Below, piece after piece: positions 1 through 11,079 of a DNA stretch of 64,000 bases. Both the position numbers and the translations under genes were made by a program. The stretch is taken from contig OY829542.1 of assembly GCA_963691705.1 (NCBI GenBank), positions 63,326,427 to 63,390,426 of the forward strand, given 5' to 3'. This DNA comes from Viola odorata (lineage: Eukaryota > Streptophyta > Magnoliopsida > Malpighiales > Violaceae). The notes under the pieces are model-generated. The model was not told the origin of the DNA, ran no database searches, and worked only from the letters and a program-made list of their open reading frames with translations. Each line of letters begins with the position of its first letter. The stretch's first letter is position 1.

Positions 1-384
1 GTTTCCTACTTCAGAGTCACAATATTACATTATATGACATCATGTAATAAATCATGCTATAACTTTTACGCAGCAAAAGCGTCAACTTCATGCCGTGAAT
101 TTATCAGCAGCCAAAGAAGAAGAAGATGCCATCCCTTGCTCATTACTCAAGCCCACAACAAAAACACAAGGAAAAAGAGAGAGAAAAAGGAATAGTAAGT
201 GTATCCCTGGGCAAATGATGGTTTTCCCACAAGTCCTAGAACAGAAAATACAAAGGCATTCCACACAACAATTAAAAGGTTTATGGCTATTTTACAGCAT
301 TCAAAAGTAGAGGAAAAGAAGCATAAGTAATAAATAACAGAATATGTTAAGTTGTGAAGGCATGAAGAAAAATTAAAATCTCAC

Positions 385-3300
385 CATCGTGATCAAAAAC
401 CACCTGCAAAGGAAACAGTAGAAATTTATAAGAGAAAATATGGAAGCAACAAACAAGAAGGAAAATCTCGCATTAATTTTTTTATAAAAAAACAAAAGTG
501 AACACTATAATTTAACAATCAACATGCAAATCACTCCATACTTTAATAGGCAATATAAGAACTAGCATGTAGCAAAACTGCTTCAAAAAGGACTCCAAGC
601 AAAAATCAGCAGTTTTACAATTTTCTTATCAAAGTACAACAAAATAGGTTGCAGAACTGGATTCCATCTCTGAAATGCTCACTTTGCCTTTAACCACCAG
701 TATTACATATAATAATTGAACTGCATAACACTAGACACTTCCATGAAGCAAAAAGTTACTAGGAAATTTTAGAAAAGAGGTACAACCCTGAGTGATGACC
801 CTCATCGACACTCATTTCCAACACCAACCAACATATTGACACTGAATAATTCAAAGCACTTGGGGACAGGATATTTACATTCTAATACACTCACCATTCT
901 TAAAAGCATAACATGATGAATCAGCAACTATTGAAAATTGTAATAGCTGGAAATAATTTGATTCCTACTCCAACATGATCTAAACCATAACTTTTGCAAT
1001 AGCCAGTATGGCTGAGCCCACTACATATTGTGCTAGTGAGATTTGTTCAATAGGTTTCAACTCCATAAGGTTTCCCATAGTTCAGTTATTACCAAGTGAT
1101 AGACCACTAATCCTTTAGTGAAAAGAACCTTAACTTTAAGTTAGAGGGAGACTCAACCCATCATTCTTTAGGAAAGGGTAAATCTCATGTTTGAAGGGAG
1201 TTAAATACAGGATCTCTGTCTCCTGAATCCCTTAGCCAGTGATGTGTCCAAAAATCTACTATTCAGCGTTCAACTTAAGAAAACTTTATCTTCTTACAAA
1301 CACTAAATATACATGTTGAAATCCCCTTCAAATAAATTTGACTCTGTCCAACAACTAGAGCATGGTCAGTACAGTAGAGCACCCCCGTGTACTATTCTCA
1401 GGTCCCCTTTGTTATCTTATATTCATTTCTTTCCAATAAAATATCTGTCTTTCATCAACATACTCCAAATGTGAGACGCGCTGCTTCATGGTATTGTATT
1501 CAAGTTTTTTTTTTTTTAAATATCGGTTTCAAGCTTCTTTCTGGAAAAAGCTACAGCTGATCTAGCATTTTGTCATGCTGAGTGCAGTGCATAAAACCGG
1601 GGCTTTCACTAGGAATTATACTATCCCAAGAACTAGAAACAGTTTTTCGAGTGGTCCAGACGAATTTTGATTTAAAACAACTCCTAGACAAGGCTACCCA
1701 AAAAATAAATGTTGAGCACATAATAAATAGCTAATTCACAAAATGTTTGGTGTCTCAAAATGACATATGAGCCATACACATCTATACATACCAAACTATA
1801 TATGTGTGAGATAAGAGAATCGAATCATACCGCCACATGGGAAGGGATGAACTCCAGGACATCAATTACCTGCAAAATAAACAATAACTGTGCTCAGACC
1901 TTAAACATGGTAAGAGGGGAGAAAAGGGTACAAAATGATGTGTAAATTTTGTAATCCTAAAGAAAATCAATAGTTTAACTGCAATATCCACAAGTTTGGC
2001 TTCCATCATTATTTTCATCTTTAATACATTTGTTATGCAACGATTAAATCCATATAAGTGTTTCCTTCTCCTCCCTTTGGGTATGTGCTACTAATGCACC
2101 TCAGGCCCTCTTCACATGACCATGGACAGGAACCTATAGTTAATGTCATTATTTGAACCCCGTGGTTCCACCATTTTCTCACAATAAAATAGTTATTACT
2201 GTACTTCTGTATTCATGACAATTATGCCACAAATAACATCACGGAAACTTTTAATATCAACTGTTTCAGAAAGTTCCACAGGCTATCACTTCCAAAAACA
2301 GCCTCATTTTTCCCCAGGCCATACCTTGTTGACCAATAAGCACAAAATATATTCCTTTAGCAAAGTTTAAGGCAATGAAATGAATAGCACGGCCTAATAA
2401 ATGAAAGCACTTACGAGAGACAGAGCTCCAAATATAGTTAAAATCCAATCTCCATTGCCATCTGCTTGTGGAAGATGTCCATGATGTAACTTAGCTGCTC
2501 TCAATCAGAAGAAAAGAATGAACAACTGTTCAAACACAAGAAATATAAGGGAAAATGACTAGGATTTTGGGCCAATTTAAATATGCCAGATTTAGATTAC
2601 ACCACGAAACGTAAGGCACTCACAACATTAGAGAAAGCTAATAACCTCAACGAACACAGATAGACTGTATGCTACTGTTACTGCATGTTCTCTCTACAAG
2701 TATAAGAATGGAATAATGCCAGAAACTAAGTTATCCCCCAAAAAACGTGAACAAATTCTGGATGATTTCAACGAGCAATAAATTAATATCGTTACTGGCC
2801 GTTGTATTGATTTCAAATTCTTTCTAGTTGTACATAGATTCACATGATAAAACACAGTGAAATTTAGACACATTATCATTCTTTTCAAACCACCATATAC
2901 TCTGGCTCACTTCTCCAAAAGAAACATGTAGCAACAAACTTGAACTATCTAGTCGCCAAATTATTAATGAAACAATTATAACCTTACAGAATCCCAAGAA
3001 ATGAGATAAGCATTCTGCAATCTATGCATTTTATACTCTTTGAATTATCGAATTAAATTATGAGGATAACTGCAAGATGCCACAAAGTAGGCCAAAAGGC
3101 ATTATTTTAAAAAATATACATATAAAGGCATAATTTTAATCACTACTTTATCTCTGTCATCTACAAACTTTGACGGTTTGACCAACTTTACCCAGATACA
3201 TCCTAAGATATCAACCTTCCATTCCCTCAAAGACAAATGATATCATGCAATCTAACTTTTAATATCTCAAAGATAACACATCAAGACACCATATGTACCA

Positions 3301-4008
3301 AAATTAATGATCAGAATAATACTTCAACACCATGAAACTAGAAAACTTCATATGAAAACCTCAAAAATAGCCAGCAAAATCTAACGAGAGTGTATTACAC
3401 TAGTTCAAAAGCATGAAAATAGGCAGGTCAAATTACAACAACAATCCTAAAACATAAATTTGAAAACTTTATGCAAGAGAATAAGATAATATTATCTTTT
3501 ATGAAAAAATTGAAATACATAGCATACCTAAAAGCTTGTAATAAGCTCTATAGATGACTGATGAGCCATCTATAAGCATAACCCTGCCATTGGAAGGGCT
3601 TGCATTCACCAGTCTTTCCTCACCCTTGAGTGAGGCAAGGAGCACATCATGACGCAGGGTATGTTCACCTTCCAAAGAGGTTAGTGTAGTATTTTGAGAG
3701 ACTGTGCAACTAATGGGAGGTAATGTTGAACGTGTACTAGTCAAACTACAGAATCCCTGAATTTTGACAGATAAAATGAAAATGTGAGAATTAGAACCAG
3801 GTATAACCGTATAAGGAAAACCAGCAAACACGACATTGGAAAACCAAAAAGAAAATACCCGTCAATTGAGGATTACCTTCTCATATAGATTCAATGATGA
3901 AGTCTGAGAAGGAAAAACAGCCTTGAGAGTGGACAAGTTTCTCCCCACGTAATTAAAGCTTCTCCAGAATGAATGAATGTGAGGGTTTAAGGACTGATAG
4001 TACGCCAT
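385..4008 (-). CDS. 5'-3' exonuclease family protein (PIN-like/FEN fold), 5' part only
   Basis: Five coding exons are readable on the minus strand: 3877-4008, 3528-3756, 2415-2494, 1831-1869 and 385-403. All have GT-AG borders and phases that match across each junction. The start at 4006-4008 opens an N-terminus rich in Ser, Arg and Asn and poor in acids, which suggests an organelle transit peptide. Nuclease sequence starts near residue 103 with VMLIDGSSVIYRAYY (first metal-binding Asp about residue 107), then ADGNGDWILTIFGALS, IDVLEFIPSHVA and VVFDHDG (second acidic cluster, about 164-166). This order matches the plant 5'-3' exonuclease family related to the 5' nuclease domain of DNA polymerase I (Arabidopsis At3g52050 type, from memory). 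The expected remainder (helical arch, H3TH region) lies beyond the left edge; I see no further exon in 1-384. One exon is only 19 bp long. The organelle (plastid or mitochondrion) is inferred. Confidence 0.85.
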
Positions 4009-4239
4009 GAGTTCATATCATTCTTCCTTGATAACAATAAAATCGGAAGAAGTCTCTAAAGGAAGCAAGAACCTGGGATAACAAGGCAAGATCATAGTTA
4101 CCGGGAACGGTCCCCCCACCTCCAATCTACGTTCCCGGTCGGCCGCGATGATTTTTTCCCAGTGGGTTAGAGAGCAGAGAGAAGAGAGAAGGCGAAGTTT
4201 AAGGCTGAGGGACCTGCTCACGATTTACCACGCGGCTGT

Positions 4240-5245
4240 GCGGCTGTGTAGAAGATGAACTGAGGGTGGGAAAGATGAAGTGGGGAAGCGAAGATGGGTT
4301 TTTTTTTTTTTTTTTGAATAAAATTGGATTTATTTATTTATTTGTTTTAATGATGTAGGCTGACATGGCTTGGTTCATAAATCATTTTTTTTTAATTTAA
4401 GATAATTGGCTTTCAAATCTTGGAATTATTATTTATTTAATTTAAAAATTGTACACAAGTCAACAGAAACATAGCAAAACTTCCTAAAAAAAATTATTCC
4501 GAATCAACCCGGCCCGATCCGACCTGATCTGAAATAACAATTCCGAATGAACCTACTCCTAACGAACTTCATTTTCATCCAAGTGGCATTCCGCGTTTCC
4601 GTTCTCATACTCCGTCACGAATCGTTCCATGGGCAAAAATAGATTGGCGTTACGACCACAACATACAAATTGAACTATCAGTTATTACAAGTTTAGCTGG
4701 AATAACTAAAACCATGTTAAACCGTCTCAAAAGAAACAAAACAACCCAAAACTAGGAAAATAATTGACAAAAATTGCACAACAAAGAAGCACCCATTTGC
4801 TTTAAAAACAGCTGAATTATCTGTAAGATACTCCTCATTACAGATAACAATCTTAATCACCATTGTGAATTTTGGACACAGTCACTCATCCAAGTGTGAA
4901 CATTTGCCTGTAGAATGAGTTGAGTATCCGTGTAAGAAAACTGTCGGACACTGACACTCGTTCAACACGTATCCGGCACTTAAATAAATTTTAATCGGAC
5001 ATTTTTAGAGTATCTAGGGACACTCTGTAAATATGAGCGGATACATTCGCGACACTTTGAAACACGTGGATCCTAATTTTTTAAGAAATGCTTCATAGAG
5101 TGGTACACATGCTAGTCATATAGACATGGATTGAGGATGAAAATTCTTCAATTCAGATGGATAAAATAAAACTCACTAAATACATGAAGAAAAGAAAATG
5201 TTGATCCAAATATAAATTGTTTTACAGTACAGTGGGTAACATTTT
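4240..5245. other. intergenic, no gene seen
   Basis: Promoter-side and intergenic DNA between the exonuclease gene and the small peptide gene. It contains a T-run near 4301-4315 and AT-rich sequence. No open frame with recognisable homology was found on either strand. Confidence 0.5.
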
Positions 5246-5461
5246 CTATATATGAGAATGTTGTTGTTGTTGTTGTTGATGATGATGATGATGATGAGAA
5301 GAGGCTCTAGACAGTGCTGATGCAATAGAATGGAAAGCAGATGCTGCTATTCTTGTCTTTATATGTCCTCTCTTAGGGACTGTTTTTCCACTTGTCAAGC
5401 TTTTCCTCATGATCGAAACAGCAGCAGCTGGAACACCACCAACCTTGTTCTTGTTGTCCAT
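5246..5461 (-). CDS. small basic 71-aa protein with poly-His/poly-Gln tail
   Basis: A single-exon frame runs from the ATG at 5459-5461 to the stop at 5246. The product starts MDNKNKVGGVPAAAVSIM and is basic (RKS, PKRGHIKTR). It has an Ala/Ser-rich segment (AASAFHSIASALSRASS) and ends with six His and six Gln followed by HSHI. The His/Gln run is encoded by an ATG/TTG triplet microsatellite. A good TATA box lies about 105 bp upstream of the ATG on the same strand, which supports a real short gene. I prefer this ATG to one four codons upstream because it begins the hydrophilic conserved-looking part. No domain is recognised and the function is unknown. The long overlapping frame at 5373-5738 lacks these features. 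Confidence 0.5.
   Translation of the reverse strand: MDNKNKVGGVPAAAVSIMRKSLTSGKTVPKRGHIKTRIAASAFHSIASALSRASSHHHHHHQQQQQQHSHI
5260..5297. repeat. TTG/ATG trinucleotide microsatellite
   Basis: About six TTG units followed by about six GAT units. On the minus strand they encode the Gln and His runs at the C-terminus of the small basic protein, so length changes would alter the protein without shifting the frame. Confidence 0.9.
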
Positions 5462-5566
5462 CGTCAAAATCAATTCGGTAAACTAAACTTCTTCTCTGTA
5501 AAGATTTTTTCTTTTTGGATTGATACTTGTTATGGGATGTGATTTGAATGTCCTTTTGGTTTAGGA

Positions 5567-5576
5567 GTTTATATAG
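5567..5576 (-). promoter_or_regulatory. TATA box of the small basic peptide gene
   Basis: The minus strand reads CTATATAAAC, about 105 bp upstream of the ATG at 5461. A transcription start near 5540 would leave a leader of about 80 nt. This is placement by motif only. Confidence 0.5.
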
Positions 5577-5958
5577 TGCAGCTAGAGAGAACAACAGCTT
5601 CATCAAACCAAGGGCTAGAGGCTTTCTTTTGTCTAGAGTAGTAAAGTGGTTAGGAGACATGCCAGCAAATCTTGTTTTGTTTTGTTGAATGCAATGTTTG
5701 ATTCGGTATATAGTTTGATATTCATGGCTACAGGACAATGTTTATGATTTGGTAGCTTGTTTTCTCTCCAATTTCTTAATTTTGGTATACCATTTTTCAC
5801 TCCAAAAACAGGACAAGGCGCCACCATGCCCAAGATTGGTTTCTTTTATGTCTACTTGAAGTTGAATCACATGTTCTCCACTTGATGTCGAATACCCTAT
5901 TCTTTTCAGACAAGAGATTGAGTATTTTCTTTTAAATTATATCTGATTTTAAAAAATA

Positions 5959-6161
5959 CTCCCTCTGTCCATTATTAATAGACGCGTGTACTGTAAACAC
6001 GCGTCTTGAGGAGGCCGGATGATTTATTATTTGACCTCAAAAAATTCCGTACTTTTTGAGAGAAAAAATTCAGAATTTTTTGGGATCAAATAGTGAATCA
6101 TCCGGTCTCCTCGAGACGCATATCTACAGTACACGCGTCCATTAATAATAGACAGAGGGAG
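5959..6161. mobile_element. Stowaway-like MITE, 203 bp
   Basis: The element starts CTCCCTCTGTCC and ends with the near-complement GACAGAGGGAG. It is flanked by TA on both sides (5957-5958 and 6162-6163), the target duplication of Tc1/mariner-type MITEs. The arms pair well beyond the termini: an ATTATTAATAGACGCGTGTACTGT stretch recurs inverted at the right end, as does the CCGGATGATT segment. It has no coding capacity. Confidence 0.9.
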
Positions 6162-6169
6162 TAATAGAT

Positions 6170-8160
6170 TATTTTATCGTAATTTTTTTCATTTTTTTAA
6201 TTCGAATTAAAGGCTTACCCACAGATTTGCTCAATTACAACTCCACTTTTTCTTTTTAATTGTCAATGTTCTAAAACTGTCTGCTCTAGACAAATCCACA
6301 AACCAACCCCTGTTTGTCAAACAACTTACACATAATACAGTATATATCAGGAATTGTGTAATTCCCGAGAAAACTTTCAGTACCACTGGTATATTTGAAG
6401 ATTTTATTAGTAGCTGTTTTGTTTCTTAGATAAAATTATTGGCTTTATTAATTTGTCTGGCTGTGATGAACGACACCGGGAATAGAGGAATAGGGACGAA
6501 CGTGAACGGAGAGGATGGAGACGAGAATGTCGAGGGGACGAACGGTGTAGATCTTCACGGTGCATTTTCTAATTTTTATGTATGTTTTTGTAATTTTTTT
6601 GTGAGGAAGATGAAATGGTTTTAGTTTGTTCTTATTGTTTTGGAGATTTTTTTATAAACAATAAGTTTCAATTGAATCCCGTGTTACGGTTGTACAATAA
6701 GCGGTTCGGTCTAATTTTATCTTAACTTTAAAATAAAATAAAAATTCATACAAGGTAAACTGTGATCAAATTGGAAACAAACAGTTTGGTGTGATTCTCT
6801 TTATTAAAAACCGAAAATCAAAAATCAAAAATCAAAAATCGAATAAATAACCGTTTATACATGGATAAAAAGTGGAAAAAAAGAAAAAAAAAAGAAAAAA
6901 GAAGAAGAAAGTGAGAAGATCGGCATGAGAGAGGAAGTAAAAATATCATTAATCAATTAATTAATAGGGTGTTAATATCCCCTATATGTTTTAATAAAGT
7001 TAATGTAGATTAAGGGTAATTTGTGTCCAATAAAAATGGACACAATGCTAACCTGCCTATTAAATAAAGTTAATGTAGATTAAGGGTAATTTGTGTCCAA
7101 TAAAAATGGACACAATGTTAACCTGCCCATTAAATAGGCAGGTTAGCAAAACTTATATATATATATAATATTTATGTTTCCTTGTAACAATAATCAATCT
7201 TGATTCAAGTGACTAAATGCATATTTTTCTTTCTTGAGGTCGTGAGTTCAAATTCTCCGGCCCATTGACCAAATTTACAAACACATAAAAAAAATATAAG
7301 ATTCAATAAATGCAAGGGTTTGATAAACCGATTATGTTATTTATCATTATTATAAAAGAAATTTCATCCTCACCCCACTATGAATCGAGTTCATTACTCA
7401 TTTTATAAAAACAAGATGTACTAATTAAGTTAAGAATTCTTAAATTTTCACGAGCCATTTTTAGTTTCTAGCAATTGTTGCGTGGCATATAACAACTACT
7501 TGTATATTTATACATTCTATCACATTTTCTCCGATATTCATGTAACTTGAAACTTTTAAGTTGCGCTATTAAATAAATTTAATTTGTATAATAAATTAAT
7601 TTACTTTATGCTATAAAGAAGTTCAAGAATATGAGAAAGTTGCATTATATTTATCAATGGAAGTATTTATTAAAATCTCTAATTTTGTTCACATCATTTA
7701 AAAAAAATATTGTTCACACAATCTCTACTGAATGCTGCCGATTGTTGATTTTAATTTGTACAACTAAGGTTTGCCACATTTTCACTTGGGTTAAGTTTTT
7801 TAGTTGTTTCTTTTTATTTACTTGATATGTATGTTTTAACAACTATATAATAATAATATGGTGTTTTTCATTTATTTTAGGAATGATTATTTCTGCGTTA
7901 GGAGCGAGTTTAAAATTAGTTGCAAAGCGCTCTTTTGTGGAAGTAATAAAACCATAATGCAGGGGTGAATGACTTCACATCTCAATTAAGAACTTTGAGA
8001 TGGGAATTAAAAGTTTAGATACCTTACACACTCAACAGGCAAAAGGAGTCCTTATTAGCTCAAACTAGTATATATCATTGTCATATATGCCTGGAGAAGC
8101 CATTCTTTAATCTCATGTCAAGCAAAAAAACCACGTTACTTTTATTCTTTGCTCTATTCT
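6170..8160. other. AT-rich intergenic region
   Basis: There is no convincing gene. Short frames at 6439-6624 and 7631-7825 have no recognisable sequence. The region holds a 70-bp tandem repeat (listed separately), an AT dinucleotide run near 7155-7170 and a tRNA-like B-box stretch near 7245-7262 that I could not extend to a SINE. Confidence 0.5.
6993..7145. repeat. 70-bp direct tandem repeat with terminal hairpin
   Basis: Two copies (about 6993-7062 and 7063-7132) of a unit that starts AATAAAGTTAATGTAGATT, with only a few differences. Each copy holds a small hairpin (TGTCC...GGACA). The second copy ends in a stem formed by TAACCTGCC (7119-7127) and GGCAGGTTA (7137-7145). It may be part of a degenerate MITE. 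Confidence 0.8.
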
Positions 8161-8247
8161 TTCTGCCATGTTTGGCATTCATGTCAATATAAACAAACCT
8201 TTATATATGTACATTTTGATGTCTCCATCTTCCTCCAAAGTTGACAA

Positions 8248-9373
8248 ATGGCAGCCTCTGTACTCAACTTCTCTAGCCAACTCCCAAGGCAGACCACCAG
8301 CTTCAGACCAAGGGCTGAGCTCATGCATGGCTCCTCTCTGCTTACAAATTCATCTCAACTCATACAAACCAATAAGAAAGTGAACAAACGTGGAATATGT
8401 ATGAGAAGGAAGATGGATAACAACAACAACAAACCATTTAACAGAAGAAGACCCAATTTGGTCAAGTCATTAGCAGATGAAATGGAAGTACCATTGGATC
8501 ATCCTCCTTCTGCTTCCAGTATGATCAAGCAACTCTATAAATGCATCAATGAGAAGAAATTGAAGGAAATAGAACATTACATTTCCGAGGATTGCTGCTA
8601 CGACGACTGCTCCTTTCCTTTTCCAATACAAGGAAGAAAGGTATAGTGCTCATCATCTACATAGACTTTACTTTTACATTGATCAAACCATGCATTTCTT
8701 GTTTTTGCTCATAGCTACTACTAAAAAGAGAGAGAAAAAGAGCCTCATAATGAAATGGATGCAGGAGGTTATGCGATTCTTCCAACAGCTAACAGAAGGC
8801 ATGGGCCCTAATGTGAAATTCATCATCGAACATGTCTGCGAAGACCAAACACTAACAACAGGAGTGAACTGGCACTTAGGTTCAATCACAACCATACTCT
8901 CAAAATGCAGTTGCATTTAGTTTTGTTTCTTACATAACAAACTGACAACAGTTGTTACCTTCAATGACAGAATGGAAAAAGACACCTATACATTTCACCA
9001 GGGGATGCAGCTTCTACGAATGCTCACAAGATGGGAATAAACTAGTTATAAAGTACAAGAACAAATCAGTAGAAATGGTTAACATGCAAAACCCATTAAG
9101 AAAAACTATTCTGTTTCACTAACTACAACTTGTTCTGCAGGAAAGCTCTGGTCATTATCGAGTCACCTATCAAACCAGGAGGTATCGTACTGGTAATCAT
9201 CTTTGCAACACTCTTTTATTGCTTCCTTCATAACAAAAGTATCAATACCATGATCAGATATATCAATGAACTGGTTTATTCCTTTCATGCAGACCCTACT
9301 AAAGAATGTGACGGGAATATTTGACGATTTCCCAAAGGCTGCAGAATGTATGTTAACTGCTTTCTCTACATAA
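8248..9373 (+). CDS. NTF2/SnoaL-like family protein, probably plastid-targeted
   Basis: Five exons with matching phases: 8248-8640, 8765-8879, 8971-9052, 9141-9192 and 9293-9373, giving 240 aa. Residues 1-55 are rich in Ser, Arg and Asn, like a chloroplast transit peptide. The folded part starts about residue 70 with SLADEMEVPLDHPPSASS, then IKQLYKCINEKKLKEIEHYI, DDCSFPFPIQGRK, FFQQLTEGMGPNVKFIIEHV, TTGVNWHLEWKKTPIHFTRG and CSFYECS. It ends with ESPIKPGGIVLTLLKNVTG. This is the cone-shaped NTF2-like fold seen in a plant family of unknown biochemical role (Arabidopsis At1g71480 type, recalled). Exon 4 to exon 5 splicing is preferred over reading through 9193, because the spliced C-terminus resembles the family end. 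It is convergent with the next gene. No enzymatic activity can be assigned. Confidence 0.85.
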
Positions 9374-9755
9374 GCAATACATGTAGTAAAAACTTATAAC
9401 ATTATGGCACCTTAACTAATAATTTTTTTATCAGAAACAGAATCGGACATCAATCTGCTCAAGCTCTTGGCAACTGAACTAATTATATTTACATTCGCGC
9501 AGGGGTCTTAAGGAGTCCTCATGTTATATTACAGCTCTTATTCAAGATCTACACTAGAGTTCTAGCTCCATTTATAAACCCAATTATCGGAAGTTACATC
9601 AAGATGTGGAATTTCATGGCTAGATTTTTTTTCATTGCACTCAACACACTACTCCATATTTTAAAGCATTATTTTGGGTAGAAATCACTCACAAAGTGCT
9701 CCCTGTACATAAAACACACCAACAGTAGAGGAAATGGCACTGTCTCACCACTCAG

Positions 9756-10111
9756 TCATCCATCCTCCCCATTATGGCTTGACCACATTTCCAGCAACCA
9801 TGCAGCAATGACAGGGCCGAGAAGAGGTGGCTGTGGAGGTCTGCTGAAGGCGACAATTCGCTCCGTCTTCTCATTCCCAACTCGCCTTTCTTCCCCATAA
9901 ATATGATCTTCTTTTTTCTTTGGAGTTGAGGTAGACATAGTACCTGTAATAATAGCATGTGATTGTCAGCAATTGAAGTTGTTTATCCTACAAAAAATAA
10001 GCATTAATAATAATGGCATCAAAGAGATGACATACTACCCAAAGATCTTGCCGTGGGGTAGACTTGTTTGAATTTGTATCTTGCAGGGGATAATGCTGCT
10101 AATCCACGCAT
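9756..10111 (-). CDS. small conserved-looking 86-aa protein, possible mitochondrial import signal
   Basis: Two coding exons on the minus strand, 10039-10111 and 9756-9943, join in phase to give 86 aa. A further 5' untranslated exon probably ends at a donor near 10582 (AACAG followed by gtaaag). The N-terminus MRGLAALSPARYKFKQVYPT is basic and lacks acids, typical of a mitochondrial presequence. The rest has a charged middle (KKKEDHIYGEERRVGNEKTE), then Pro-rich PPQPPLL and a hydrophobic GPVIAAWLLEMW. An internal Met (9936-9938) could start a 60-aa form. I do not recognise the family. The stop is at 9756-9758. Confidence 0.6.
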
Positions 10112-10689
10112 GTAGTCGCTAAAAAAGGTGATCCTTCTCAGAAACCAACAGTCAGTACTTGAACAATTTGTGACCTGAATGATGAAAAAAGTTCAGCATA
10201 AAATTCTTGCATATATTGCAAAAAGAAAACTTCTTTTTCTTCAATGAGAAGCTTGAAAGCTTGAACTCAGCTACATCAAAAAAATCCCAGTTGCAGTGTT
10301 AGTAACAAGATCACAACTTTCATGCCCAAATCAAAATCATCCATAATTTTGTCACAAAACACGAAAAAAAATTAAAAAAACCTCAAATTACAGGAAAGGA
10401 CCAAATATCACATTAACTAAATCAATTGGTGACAAATCAAACAACATCAATATCAGCTCAGATCAGTTCAATGGCGCTGATTTTTCCTTTCCAAAGAATC
10501 TGTAAATAGATGTTATCAAGTTCTATTCTACAAAAGGGCACGTTCGAAATTCTATGTAAAAGAAGAAAGAAAGAAGCTTTACCTGTTCTTCCTACAGTGC
10601 TGCTCTACCTTTCTCCTCTGGAACCGACCAAATGAACAATTGCAGGTTTTTGTTTTTTGAATGGATGTAGAAGCGTAGGGAAGAATCGG

Positions 10690-11069
10690 GAAATTTCAGT
10701 TACTTTCACAATTCTGTCTGGGCCAACTATTTCTACATCGGTTTTGGATCTTTAAACGCATGATTGGGCGTAGGACCTTATAAATGGGCCTAGGCCCATA
10801 GCATGCCGATTACCGTAGGAGGTCTGCATGATGTTACCTTTTATCAGACCAAAAAACAATGTTAGTACCTTTTAAGAAATATTATTTTATTCATATAAGT
10901 AAATTAATTTAATTTAATTTATTGGAGTTTATGATATTTTTCCTTACTATCTAGTTTTCTATAAAAGTAATTATTTTAAGAGCATAAAATAAGTAAAATT
11001 TTAATTTATTATCATATCTTACTGAAAATTCATCCTGTTTTTAAGTTTATGAAATTCATTTTCTTTCTA
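10690..11069. other. intergenic flank of a transposon insertion
   Basis: Short AT-rich stretch between the 5' leader of the 86-aa gene and the Mutator-like element. No feature was recognised. Confidence 0.4.
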
Positions 11070-11079
11070 TATAGATAAA

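Noticed and set aside
5373..5738. 121-codon minus-strand frame over the small peptide gene
   Set aside because: No recognisable sequence; it runs through the TATA box and 5' flank of the shorter, better supported frame.
7205..7265. Possible SINE with GTTCAAATTCTCC
   Set aside because: Only a B-box-like word; no A box at proper spacing, tail or target duplication seen.
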